Counted from the stretch's first letter, positions 1 to 7,178 are shown. The stretch: DNA of 14,597 nt from Pseudomonadota bacterium (GCA_023419055.1 JAEZYO010000989.1:1-14597); one strand, 5' to 3'. Notes: generated from the letters alone by a model not told the origin. Translations and numbers: made by a program.

Positions 1-756
1 GTCCGCTACTTCGAAAAGCGCGTTGCCCGGGCTCACGACCGCGCCGATGCCCTCCGGAGCTCGCGTGATGGTGCCCTTGAAAGGCGCAACGAGGCGGTGG
101 TTCGCGAGCGAGACCTGAATCAGCGCGGTCTGGGCGCGAGCGGAGTCGGCCTGTGCCTGGGCGAGCGCCTTGCTTTGAGCGGTCTGGACGCCGGTGGCCT
201 CCGAGAGCGCGCCGCTCTGCACCATGCTCGAGGTGCGGCGTTCGGTGTCGTCGGCCAGCGCGAGCTGCGCCTCGGCTGCCCGGACCTGCGCTTGCGCCGC
301 CTTGAGCTGCGCGCTCGCCTCGCTCGAGTCGAGGACCCCGAGCAGGGCGCCGGACTTCACCACGTCACCGACCTTGACGTTGATCTGCGAGAGCTTGCCC
401 GTCACCTTGAAGCCGAGCTCCGCCGATTGGCCCGCGTTCAGCGTGCCGTCGAGCTCCACGACCGGCTCCCAGGTGCGAGCCGCGGCGGCCACGACCCGGA
501 CCTTGGCGGGCGCCTTGGCGAGGGCTGCGTTCTTCTCCGCGTCGGCGTTGCGCTGGGTCGCGATCACCTGCTGCTTCTGCGTGGCGTTGACGATGCGCAC
601 GCCGATCCAGCCCGCGAGGGCGAGCGTCAGAGCGGTCGCTCCGACGATCCCGGCGAGCGGCGCCTTACGGGTCGCCGGCTGTGCCGGGGTCGACGTCGTC
701 ACGAGGGTGGGCTGTGGATGGCTCGACGTGCTGCTCTGGATAGGCTGCTGCTGCAT
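1..756 (-). CDS. RND efflux periplasmic adaptor (membrane fusion protein), partial at left edge
   Basis: This open frame runs off the left edge, so only the first 252 residues are visible. Such adaptors link an inner-membrane RND pump to an outer-membrane channel. Seen: a polar cytoplasmic N-terminus rich in Gln, Ser and Thr (1-32); one membrane segment (about 33-53, APLAGIVGATALTLALAGW); a first barrel/lipoyl strand region (about 86-145, with GFKVTGKLSQINVKVGD and LLGVLDSSE); an Ala/Gln-rich alpha-helical hairpin (about 146-218); and the return lipoyl half (about 219-252, RLVAPFKGTITRAPEG...VSPGNALFEVAD). That order is the HlyD/AcrA family pattern. The N-terminal anchor appears to be a membrane helix, not a lipobox. 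The ATG at 756 lies 39 bases after the tetR stop, so the two are probably co-transcribed; an in-frame GTG at 765 is an alternative start and no good ribosome binding site is visible. The pump gene should follow beyond the edge. Family is confident; substrate is unknown. Confidence 0.9.
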   Translation of the reverse strand, partial: MQQQPIQSSTSSHPQPTLVTTSTPAQPATRKAPLAGIVGATALTLALAGWIGVRIVNATQKQQVIATQRNADAEKNAALAKAPAKVRVVAAAARTWEPVVELDGTLNAGQSAELGFKVTGKLSQINVKVGDVVKSGALLGVLDSSEASAQLKAAQAQVRAAEAQLALADDTERRTSSMVQSGALSEATGVQTAQSKALAQAQADSARAQTALIQVSLANHRLVAPFKGTITRAPEGIGAVVSPGNALFEVAD

Positions 757-795
757 GGCGGACACACTAAGGTGGCGTTTCGGACCCCTCTTCAA

Positions 796-1506
796 CTAGG
801 CGAGGCGGGAAGTCTTGGCTGCGCGTTGTTCGCGGCTGACGGACGAGATGGGCGCGCTGTCGTCCTTGTACACGCGTTCGGCGATTTCGATGAGCTCCGG
901 CGTGCCGAAAGCGTGCATCACGTAGAGGTGGATTTGGCGGATGAGCGCGCGAAAGTCCGGCTTCTTCTTTTCGCGCAACATTTGACAGGCGACGCGATCG
1001 AACCCGCCGGAGCAAAAGGCAGCGGCGCTCACCGGATCGATGTCGGGGCGGTAGTAGCCGCGATCGATGCCGAAGGCGATGAGCTCCTCGGTCTGTTTCT
1101 CGATCCGCTGCACGAACATTTCGGTCAAATGCTGATAGTCGGCCGAGCCGCCCCCTTCGAGCATCACGAGGCCCATGATGGCACGATGCTTCCAGACCAC
1201 CTCGAAGATCTCGATGTCTCGTTCGAGGATCTCGCTCAGCATCTGGTCGAGCCCCTTCGCGTACGAGTCCTGGTGCTCCCGGTGACCGCGGGTGACGATC
1301 TCTTCGACCTCTTGTAGAGCTTCGGACAAGATCTCCGTGAAGGCCTGCTCCTTACTCTCGAAATGGAGGTAGAAGGCGCCCTTGGAGAGGCTTGCGGCTT
1401 GAGTAATGTCCTCGACTTTGGCTCTATCGAGGCCTTTTTCGACGAACACCTTGCGGGCAGCGGCGAGCAGGCGGACGCGGGCGAGGGGATCACTAGGTCT
1501 GGGCAT
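796..1506 (-). CDS. TetR/AcrR-family transcriptional repressor
   Basis: A 236-residue TetR-family regulator, probably controlling itself and the efflux adaptor downstream. Residues about 8-55 are the TetR N-terminal domain: helix 1 (ARVRLLAAARKVFVEKGLDR), then the helix-turn-helix (VEDITQAASLSKGAFYLHF), with the family-typical KGAFYLHF recognition helix end followed by SKEQ. The rest (about 56-236) is the helical ligand and dimer domain, which is variable and does not reveal the effector. The ATG at 1506 was chosen because the family alignment begins there (MPRPSDPLAR). The longer in-frame start at 1560 would add 18 residues encoded by the operator repeats and is unlikely. Autorepression is inferred from the tandem palindromes at 1525-1550 and the promoter at 1557-1585, immediately upstream. 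The efflux neighbour suggests a lipophilic drug, solvent or bile-salt-type ligand, which cannot be read from the sequence. Confidence 0.93.
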   Translation of the reverse strand: MPRPSDPLARVRLLAAARKVFVEKGLDRAKVEDITQAASLSKGAFYLHFESKEQAFTEILSEALQEVEEIVTRGHREHQDSYAKGLDQMLSEILERDIEIFEVVWKHRAIMGLVMLEGGGSADYQHLTEMFVQRIEKQTEELIAFGIDRGYYRPDIDPVSAAAFCSGGFDRVACQMLREKKKPDFRALIRQIHLYVMHAFGTPELIEIAERVYKDDSAPISSVSREQRAAKTSRLA

Positions 1507-1524
1507 GGCAGCGACTAGAAAGTC

Positions 1525-1550
1525 GGTCAGTGACCGGAGGGTCAGTGACC
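1525..1550. promoter_or_regulatory. Tandem palindromic operator, probably for the TetR repressor
   Basis: The 11-bp sequence GGTCAGTGACC occurs twice, at 1525-1535 and 1540-1550. Each is an inverted repeat of GGTCA around a central base. The copies are 15 bp apart start to start, and the 4-bp gap also sits between TGACC and GGTCA arms, so the whole block is dyadic. It lies 19 bases upstream of the tetR ATG and just downstream of the predicted promoter, where a bound repressor would block initiation. Binding by the adjacent TetR is inferred. Confidence 0.7.
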
Positions 1551-1556
1551 GCCGAG

Positions 1557-1585
1557 TCAATAAAGCCCTGAGCCCGGAACGTCAA
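1557..1585 (-). promoter_or_regulatory. Predicted sigma70-type promoter of the tetR-efflux operon
   Basis: On the minus strand TTGACG (1585-1580) is followed after exactly 17 bp by TATTGA (1562-1557). The -35 matches 5 of 6 consensus bases; the -10 is only partial. Initiation would fall near 1550, at the edge of the second palindrome, which supports the operator reading. Confidence 0.5.
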
Positions 1586-1610
1586 GCGGGCGGAAGCCGC
1601 TCGAAGTGAG

Positions 1611-1627
1611 AAAAATTCGGGCACCGA
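1611..1627 (-). terminator. Weak candidate terminator of the HEAT-methyltransferase gene
   Basis: On the minus strand a short stem, TCGG / CCGA with a 3-base loop (1627-1617), overlaps and runs into a stretch reading AATTTTT (1617-1611), starting 7 bases after the stop at 1634. The U tract is good and unusual in this GC-rich sequence, but the stem is only 4 bp. Confidence 0.3.
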
Positions 1628-1633
1628 TCTACG

Positions 1634-3193
1634 TCAGAGGCGCCTGAAGACCTGGAGCGCGGCGTCGAACCCCTGCATGTCGACCGTGGTGATCGTCTCG
1701 GTTTGGAGGCCGGCCCGGCGTCCGGCTTCCTGCGTGATTTCGGGCAGGGCCGAGAGCCACACCATCCGTCCGCCGGGGACGAGCACTCGCCCCGCGTGTG
1801 TGACGAAGGCGGTGAGTAGTTGTCGGACGCTCCCGTCTCGCGCCACCCGGCGGCCCATCGGGGGGTTCGTGAGGATCAAGCTCACGCCGTCGGGGGCGAG
1901 CGCGAGCGAGTCACCGAGCTCGAGCGTCGCTTGAATATTTGCTGAATTCAAGTTGTCGCGCGCGGCCGAGAGCGCCCGCGGGTCGACGTCGGAGCCGAGC
2001 AGGCGCCGGTAGGGGCCCAGGCGAGCGCGTTCGACGAGCTCGAGCCCGCTCCCCACGAACGGATCCCACACGACGTCGTCCGGGCGCGCCTCTGCGACGC
2101 GCGCGAGCGCAGCGGCGAGCGTGGGGTGCGACGCCGCGGGCACGTCGCGCGTGCGGTACGAGAAGCGCTCGTCGGCGCCTCGCGGCAAGAGCAGGATCCC
2201 CTCGCGCTCGAAGCGCGGTCCCACGAGCACCTCCCAGGGTGCCTCGCGCGTGTCGTTCAAGAGCTCTCGAGTCCGCTCGGCGACGAGCTCCGCGACGCGC
2301 CACGCCTCGGCGCGCCGGTGCCCGCCTGCGCTGAAAGCGAGGCGAAATCGTGGCGGTCCGTCGGTCCAGGCTCGGAAGACCTGAAGCGCAGGAGCGCTCG
2401 TGACGAGCGTCGCGAGTGACTCGGGCGTCGGAGCGAGCGCGCGCTCCGGGGCCACGACCACGCCGAAATCGACGGCGATCCGCGCCTCGTGCAGCTCTCG
2501 AAGGCTCCCGCCGAACTCGAAAGCCACGCTGCTCGGTGAGGTGACGCGCGGACCGAAGCGCGCGAGCTCCTCTGCCACGAGCCGGCTCAAGCCGCTCCGC
2601 GACCGCGCGAGGAGCTGCGCGGGACGAGGAAGCGGCGCGTCCAACCGCACCGAGCTCCGCGTACGCCGGGAGGACGCTCTTTCGATGAGGAGCTGCGAGC
2701 GGCGCGCGCGCCGTTCGAGCTCCGGATCGGAGGTCGCTGCGCGCAAGATCGCGAGCGAGCGCTCGGCCCCGACTCTACCGAGCGCCTCGGCGATCGCGCG
2801 CTGCAGCGGCAGATCGGCGGCTTCGTACGCCGCAAGGAGCGCGCCCTCCACCTGCTCGTCCGCGGTTTCGAGCTGACCGAGCCCGCGCGCCGCCCAGCGC
2901 CGGACCACGCTGTCTTCGTCTCGCAGCGCGTCGAGTAACAGGGCCGTGCGCTCGTTCGAGCTCGGGAGGCGAGTGGTGAGCCGGACGAGCCGGCGTCGGA
3001 GCTCGCCTCGGGCGTCTGACAAGCGTTCGCTCACGTGAGCGAGCGCCGCGGCGCCCGCTCGGGCGATCACCCGCTCGACGCGCTCCGAGCTCTCGTCGTC
3101 GCCGGTAGAGAGGAGGCCAAAGAGCACGGGGAGGTGGCGCGCGCCCGGCGTAAATCCCGGATCGGCGAGTGCCGTCTCGACCTCGAAGCTCAT
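1634..3193 (-). CDS. HEAT-repeat-fused RNA methyltransferase (THUMP-like, RlmL/Trm11-type)
   Basis: A 519-residue protein, probably a SAM-dependent methyltransferase acting on tRNA or rRNA guanine N2. Residues about 80-170 are helical HEAT-like repeats (TALLLDALRDEDSVVRRWAA, then LQRAIAEALGRVGAERSLAI). Residues about 193-345 look like the ferredoxin/THUMP-type RNA-binding part that precedes such enzymes (LLARSRSGLSRLVAEELARFG recalls the RlmL start). Residues about 345-519 are a Rossmann methyltransferase: motif I DPFVGSG (377-383), acidic loop GSDVDP (400-405), and motif IV NPPMG (443-447). The usual family motif is N/D-PP-Y/F, so Met446 is odd. The ATG at 3193 begins a sensible N-terminus (MSFEVETALADPGF); an in-frame ATG at 3256 would add 21 residues but reach to within 14 bases of the divergent Nudix start. 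The visible GGAGG lies too close to the ATG to decide. The precise target base is unknown. Confidence 0.78.
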   Translation of the reverse strand: MSFEVETALADPGFTPGARHLPVLFGLLSTGDDESSERVERVIARAGAAALAHVSERLSDARGELRRRLVRLTTRLPSSNERTALLLDALRDEDSVVRRWAARGLGQLETADEQVEGALLAAYEAADLPLQRAIAEALGRVGAERSLAILRAATSDPELERRARRSQLLIERASSRRTRSSVRLDAPLPRPAQLLARSRSGLSRLVAEELARFGPRVTSPSSVAFEFGGSLRELHEARIAVDFGVVVAPERALAPTPESLATLVTSAPALQVFRAWTDGPPRFRLAFSAGGHRRAEAWRVAELVAERTRELLNDTREAPWEVLVGPRFEREGILLLPRGADERFSYRTRDVPAASHPTLAAALARVAEARPDDVVWDPFVGSGLELVERARLGPYRRLLGSDVDPRALSAARDNLNSANIQATLELGDSLALAPDGVSLILTNPPMGRRVARDGSVRQLLTAFVTHAGRVLVPGGRMVWLSALPEITQEAGRRAGLQTETITTVDMQGFDAALQVFRRL

Positions 3194-3270
3194 GCCTCCG
3201 GTGTGGCAGAGCCGGGTTTCCGAGTCCAGCCCGCTTGCCCGTCCATGGCGACTCATCTACCAACAGCCGG

Positions 3271-3825
3271 GTGAACGCGTCGAAACTCACGCCGTGGAAG
3301 GTGCTCGAGAGCTCGAAGGTCATCGACAAGCGCTGGCTCGAGGTCGAGGAGCAACGGGTCGAGCTCGCGAGCGGCCACGTCATCGACTGTTTTCACCTGA
3401 TCAAGGCTCCGAGCTGGACCGCCGTGTTGTGCGTGACGGAACGGGAGGAGGTGGTGCTCGTGCGCCAGTACCGTCACGGCCTCCGCGGCGACAGCCTGGA
3501 GCTGCCCGCGGGCGTGATCGAGCCCTCGGAGCCGCTGCTCGCGTGTGCGCAGCGCGAGCTCCTGGAAGAGACGGGCTACGCCTCCGAGCGCTGGGTCGAG
3601 CTCAGCTCCGTCTCGACCGAGCCCTCCCGGCACACGACTCGCGCGCATTTCTTCTGCGCGAGCGGTGCCCGGCGCGTCGCGGACCTTTCGCTCGACGAGA
3701 GCGAGCACGTCGAGGTGGTGCTGGTGCCGAAGGCAGAGCTCTTGCCGATGATCGATCGCGGCGAAATCGTCCACGGCGTGCACGTCGGAGCGATCCTGCT
3801 CGCCGCGCGCCGAGGCTTGATCTGA
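3271..3825 (+). CDS. Nudix hydrolase, ADP-ribose pyrophosphatase-like
   Basis: A 184-residue Nudix enzyme, probably cleaving ADP-ribose or a related nucleoside diphosphate sugar to AMP and a sugar phosphate with Mg2+. Residues 81-103 match the Nudix box G-x5-E-x7-REUxEExGU exactly (G81, E87, R95-E96, E99-E100, G102). The LELPAG just before the box and the N-terminal strand region (VLESSKVIDKRWLEVEE) are typical of the NudF/ADPRase branch. The length fits that branch. I chose GTG 3271 because the family N-terminus starts there; upstream in-frame codons from 3169 would run into the divergent methyltransferase gene and give a Pro/Arg-rich, unrelated sequence. The gene is divergent from the HEAT-methyltransferase, about 78 bases away, and converges on the fusion gene with 3 bases between stops. 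Substrate specificity is inferred from the motif context only. Confidence 0.9.
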   Translation: MNASKLTPWKVLESSKVIDKRWLEVEEQRVELASGHVIDCFHLIKAPSWTAVLCVTEREEVVLVRQYRHGLRGDSLELPAGVIEPSEPLLACAQRELLEETGYASERWVELSSVSTEPSRHTTRAHFFCASGARRVADLSLDESEHVEVVLVPKAELLPMIDRGEIVHGVHVGAILLAARRGLI

Positions 3826-3830
3826 GCCTC
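3812..3830. terminator. Hairpin shared by two convergent stop codons
   Basis: GAGGCT (3812-3817) and AGCCTC (3825-3830) form a perfect 6-bp stem with a 7-base loop, spanning the stops of the Nudix gene (3823-3825) and the opposing fusion gene (3829-3831). It has no T tract on either side, so any terminator role is uncertain. Confidence 0.3.
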
Positions 3831-5559
3831 ACCGTGCGGCTTCGAGCACGCGAGCGAGATCCGGAGCGAGCTCGGAGCGGATCTCGAGCTCGCGCCCTCC
3901 GAGCGTGAGCCGGACTCGCGATCGGTGCAGGAACGAGCGATCGAGCCCGTGCTTGTGCCAAAAATAGCCGTTCGTCGCGCGGTCGCCGTGACGGTCGCCG
4001 ACGACGGGGTGACCGAGGCCCGAGAGGTGGCGCAAGATCTGCTCGGAGGCGCCGAGCTCGGGTCGCACCTCGAGCAGGGAGTGCCCCGACACGACCTTCT
4101 TCCGCGCGTAACGCGTGAGCGCCGGAGCTCCGCGTCCGAGCGGACGCTTCACGTTGCCCTTGTCGTGCGTGATGCCCTTGGCGAGCGCCAGGTAGCGGCT
4201 CTCGGCGCCGCGAAGGGCCTTCTTGATTTCGGCAGCTTTTTCCGGAGCGACCGCGAACAGGCAGGCGCCGCTCGTGCCGACGTCGAGCTCTTCGACCGCG
4301 ACCGCCTCGGCCGCGCCAGGCAAGCGGCGGACGCGTTGCTCGAGGCTCGGCGCCCCATCTCGCGCCACGAGCCGCTCGAGCCCCGACTTCTCGACCGCGA
4401 TCAGGGCTTCGTCGCGATGCAGGACGCGCGGCGCCGGGGCCTCACCGGGCACGAACTCCCCGAGGAGCTCGACCGCGTCGGAGAGGGGGATCAGGTCGAA
4501 TGGCGTGACTCGCGCGAGCCGGTAACCGAGGCGAGCGAGGTGGGCGGCGTCGCGAGCGAAGGTGTCCGGCGCGCACGAGACGTAGATCAACGCTCCTTGC
4601 GCGAGGCCTGCGACGCTCTCGCGGAGCTTCGCCTCCAGCCCGCGGCGCGGCGGGTTCACGAGCAGCGCGTCGAAGCGCTCCGCGCGTGAGAGCGCGTCCT
4701 CGCAGAAAGCGACGGCGTCGCCCGCGCGAGCGTCGATCTTCAGCCCTTGACGGCGAGCGGCTTCGGAGGCCCGGCGGACCGCGGGTTCGAACGCCTCGAC
4801 GAGCGTGAGGCGTGCGCCAGCGCGCGCCAGCCTGAGCCCCAGCAAGCCGGAGCCCGAGTGCAGCTCCAGCAAGCTCCGCCCGGAGAGCGGAGCGAGGCGC
4901 TCCGTGAGTCCGCGCTCGATCGCCGAATGAAGGCGAGCTGCTTGCTCGGGGTGGACCTGAGTGAACGAGCCGGGCGCGGCCAGGTGAAATGGAGCGTCCT
5001 TCGAGAAGTGGTGCTCGAGCTCGGCCTCTCCCCAGACGACCACCGGCTCGTCGCCGAGGAGCTGCGGAGAGTCCGGGTCTCGCAGGCTGAGCGCCACGCC
5101 GAGGACCCCAGGGACGCGTTGACCAAGCCCGCTCGCGAAGTCGATGAGACGCTCTCGTGACGCGCCGCGTCGGGCGATCAGGGTGACGAGCGTGCCTGCA
5201 TCGGCCTCTCTGAGATCGACGCCAGTGACGTCCGGAGGCAGGCTGCCGCGGAGCTCGTTCGCGATGGCTCGAAGGGCGGGGCGGAGGACCCGACATTCGG
5301 GGACGTCGACGACCTCGTGGCTGCGTTCTCGATAGAGACCCAGCCTGCCCCGCTCGGCCACCAGCTTGGCTCGCACTCGATAGTCGACGAGCTGCTCCGC
5401 GCCGGTGATGGGAGCCGGGGTGACGGTCCCGAGCTCCGGGTACGCGGCCAGCGCTGCCGCCACGCGCCCCTGCTTGTCCGCCAGCTGGTCCGCCGCCGGC
5501 AGCGAGAGGAGCGGGCACCCCGGGCAGGTGGGGTGATGGGGGCAGGTGACCGGACTCAT
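3829..5559 (-). CDS. Fusion: RlmD/RumA-type rRNA (uracil-5-)-methyltransferase + RluA-type pseudouridine synthase
   Basis: A 576-residue two-domain RNA-modification protein. Residues 1-370 are RumA/RlmD-like: four cysteines placed for a 4Fe-4S cluster (C6, C12, C15, C89), FTQVH (199-203, usually FxQVN), SAM motif LELHSGSGLLGL (231-242), NPPRRG (302-307, where the family usually has Asp first), nucleophile region YVSCAPDTFARD with C329, and base E364 in AVE. There is no clear TRAM domain; the Cys motif lies at the very start. Residues about 376-576 are RluA-like: VLHRDEALIAVEKSG, then EELDVGTSG with catalytic D426 (usual form HRLDxxTSG), YLAL (Y456), and GHPVVGD plus FLHRSRVRL near the end. 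The usual TGRTHQIR is LGASEQIL here. ATG 5559 was chosen because the cysteine motif follows at once; the upstream in-frame ATG (5682) overlaps the divergent DUF486 gene. Domain assignment is firm; both activities are inferred. Confidence 0.87.
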   Translation of the reverse strand: MSPVTCPHHPTCPGCPLLSLPAADQLADKQGRVAAALAAYPELGTVTPAPITGAEQLVDYRVRAKLVAERGRLGLYRERSHEVVDVPECRVLRPALRAIANELRGSLPPDVTGVDLREADAGTLVTLIARRGASRERLIDFASGLGQRVPGVLGVALSLRDPDSPQLLGDEPVVVWGEAELEHHFSKDAPFHLAAPGSFTQVHPEQAARLHSAIERGLTERLAPLSGRSLLELHSGSGLLGLRLARAGARLTLVEAFEPAVRRASEAARRQGLKIDARAGDAVAFCEDALSRAERFDALLVNPPRRGLEAKLRESVAGLAQGALIYVSCAPDTFARDAAHLARLGYRLARVTPFDLIPLSDAVELLGEFVPGEAPAPRVLHRDEALIAVEKSGLERLVARDGAPSLEQRVRRLPGAAEAVAVEELDVGTSGACLFAVAPEKAAEIKKALRGAESRYLALAKGITHDKGNVKRPLGRGAPALTRYARKKVVSGHSLLEVRPELGASEQILRHLSGLGHPVVGDRHGDRATNGYFWHKHGLDRSFLHRSRVRLTLGGRELEIRSELAPDLARVLEAAR

Positions 5560-5641
5560 CGAGGACGGCCGAATATGCCCCCGGGGAGGGGCTTTTGCAC
5601 GGGACAATCCGCGGACGCCGCTTCGTGCTACCGGGCGTCCC

Positions 5642-5983
5642 GTGAGCACGGTCGCCCTGCTTGTCCTCAGCAACGTCTTCATGACCGCAGCCTGGTACGG
5701 TCACCTGCGTCACCGGGACGTGGACCTCTGGAAGGTGATCCTCATTTCGTGGGGGATCGCTTTTTTCGAGTACTGTCTCCAGGTTCCGGCGAATCGCCTC
5801 GGGTACGGCCGCTTCGACGCCTACCAGCTGAAGATCATCCAGGAGGTGATTGCCCTGGTCGTGTTCGTGGGCTTCGCGCTCGCCTACCTCGGTGAGGCCC
5901 CGCGCTGGAACTACGTGATCGCGTTCCTCCTGATCCTCCTCGCCGTGGGCTTCGCCTTCCTGCCGAACCGCGCCGCCGGTTGA
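5642..5983 (+). CDS. DUF486 (DMT-superfamily-like) small membrane protein
   Basis: A 113-residue integral membrane protein of the DUF486 family, related to drug/metabolite transporter superfamily proteins; no function has been established for it that I know of. Four hydrophobic segments are visible (about 3-19, 29-48, 64-83, 89-107). Family signatures are very clear: SNVFMTAAWYGHL (10-22), ISWGIAFFEYCLQVPANRLG (35-54), and QLKIIQEV (62-69) followed by the GEAPRWNY loop (84-91). The length is normal for the family. The GTG at 5642 gives the usual N-terminus (VSTVALLVLSNVF); an in-frame ATG at 5546 would add 32 residues overlapping the divergent fusion gene. No clear ribosome binding site precedes the GTG. 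The gene is divergent from the RNA-modification fusion (82 bases between starts) and 85 bases upstream of the phosphatase gene. Confidence 0.88.
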   Translation: MSTVALLVLSNVFMTAAWYGHLRHRDVDLWKVILISWGIAFFEYCLQVPANRLGYGRFDAYQLKIIQEVIALVVFVGFALAYLGEAPRWNYVIAFLLILLAVGFAFLPNRAAG

Positions 5984-6052
5984 CGCAGCGCGTTTCGCGG
6001 TCGTCCCGCACGGGTCCGAGACCGGTACCAGATCCGGACGGTGCTTCGCGCC

Positions 6053-6067
6053 GTTCAATTCGTGAAC
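6053..6067. repeat. Inverted repeat just before the phosphatase gene
   Basis: GTTCA (6053-6057) and TGAAC (6063-6067) form a perfect inverted repeat with a 5-base spacer, ending one base before the ATG at 6069. It could be an operator or an mRNA hairpin at the start codon. It may also be chance. Confidence 0.3.
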
Positions 6068-6068
6068 T

Positions 6069-7136
6069 ATGAATGGATCGATGAGCGTGGAACCCCCTCG
6101 CAAGGTCGATCCCAGCGCAACCCTGGACGCAGTGCAGCGGCTCTTGCCGATGGTCCAAGAGCTCCAGCGCCAGATCCGAGACGCGACCCTCCTCGCGTGC
6201 TCGAAGCGTTCGCAGGAGGAGCTCTCACGCGTCGTGGACGAGAGCCCGAGCGACACCATCTACGCGATCGACCGCGTGAGCGAGGAGCTCTTGATCGAGC
6301 TGTTCGAGGGAGAGGCGCCGGCGGTGGGCGGCATCGTGCTCGTCGCCGAAGGGCTCGGAGAGGGCGAGATGGTGTTACCTCGCGGCACGAGCGAGGAGAG
6401 CGCGCGCTTCCGCGTGATCGTCGATCCGATCGACGGCACCCGCGGGCTCATGTACCAGAAGCGGAGCGCGTGGGTGCTCACGGGCATCGCGCCGAACCGA
6501 GGGCCCGGCACGCGGCTCTCGGACATCGTGGCCGCCGCTCAGACGGAGATTCCCGTCCTGAAGCAGAACCTCGCCGACGAGCTCTGGGCCATCAAGGGCA
6601 AGGGCGCCTTCGCGCTTCGCACGAACGTTCAGACCGGAGAGTGGCGCGAGTTCTCGCTCCGGCCGTCGCGCGCGACCGGCATCGAGCACGGGTTTGCCAT
6701 GCTGACCCGCTTTTTCCACGGCGGGAGAGACGTGCTCGCCAAGCTCGACGACGAGCTCGTGAAGCGCCTGGTCGACGCTCCGAAGCCAGGGCGAGCGCTC
6801 TGTTTCGAGGATCAATATCTCTCGACCGGCGGTCAGCTCTACGAGCTCATGGTGGGACACGACCGCTTCAACGCCGACCTCCGGCCGTTGCTCGCGAAGC
6901 TGCTCAGAGCGCGGAAGGAACCGCCGGTGATTTGTGCGCACCCTTACGACGCCGGCGCGGCGCTGATCGCCACGGAGGCCGGCGTCGTCTTGACGAACCC
7001 GGACGGAACGCCCTTCGACGCGCCGCTCGACGTCGACAGCGACGTCGCCTGGGTCGGATACGGCAACGCCACGCTCCGCGCGCGCATCGAGCCGGTCCTG
7101 CAGCAGCTGCTCGAGGAGTGCGAGCTTGGCCGCTGA
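6069..7136 (+). CDS. Inositol monophosphatase / FBPase-superfamily phosphatase
   Basis: A 355-residue Mg2+-dependent phosphatase of the inositol monophosphatase fold (family members act on inositol phosphate, fructose-1,6-bisphosphate or PAP-type substrates). Metal-site motifs: D68 in TIYAIDRVSEE, E94 in LVAEGLGE, DPIDGTRGLMY (119-129) and YDAGAALIATEAG (293-305). Ordinary IMPases are about 260-280 residues, so this one is longer. The additions include an N-terminal helix and a middle segment (about 165-250) with KGKGAFALRTNV and FEDQYLSTGGQLYELMVGHDRFNADLRP, where the substrate pocket may differ. The start is uncertain: ATG 6069 or ATG 6081 (residue 5), both with poor ribosome binding sites. 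galE follows 42 bases later on the same strand, hinting at a shared sugar-phosphate role. The substrate cannot be named from the sequence. Confidence 0.82.
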   Translation: MNGSMSVEPPRKVDPSATLDAVQRLLPMVQELQRQIRDATLLACSKRSQEELSRVVDESPSDTIYAIDRVSEELLIELFEGEAPAVGGIVLVAEGLGEGEMVLPRGTSEESARFRVIVDPIDGTRGLMYQKRSAWVLTGIAPNRGPGTRLSDIVAAAQTEIPVLKQNLADELWAIKGKGAFALRTNVQTGEWREFSLRPSRATGIEHGFAMLTRFFHGGRDVLAKLDDELVKRLVDAPKPGRALCFEDQYLSTGGQLYELMVGHDRFNADLRPLLAKLLRARKEPPVICAHPYDAGAALIATEAGVVLTNPDGTPFDAPLDVDSDVAWVGYGNATLRARIEPVLQQLLEECELGR

Positions 7137-7178
7137 CGAGGGACGGTCTTTCTCGGCCGTGCTAGACGGAGCGTCCTC

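Noticed and set aside
97..1317. Long plus-strand open frame of 406 codons across the adaptor and tetR genes
   Set aside because: It is antisense to two clear family members, has an Arg/Leu/Ala-rich composition without domains, and is an expected side effect of high GC at third codon positions.
5577..5631. Promoter-like hexamers between the divergent fusion and DUF486 genes
   Set aside because: Candidate -35 and -10 pairs have spacings far from 17 bp or poor matches, so no promoter is claimed although one must exist nearby.
6014..6039. GTCCG/CGGAC inverted repeat with a 16-base spacer between DUF486 and the phosphatase
   Set aside because: Only 5 bp with a long spacer and no T tract, so it is within chance expectation in this composition.
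4442..6259. Minus-strand open frame of 605 codons overlapping the fusion gene and the DUF486 gene
   Set aside because: It lies in another frame over the RlmD-RluA fusion, opposes DUF486, and becomes Arg/Pro/Gly-rich nonsense. The recognisable domains are in the other frames.
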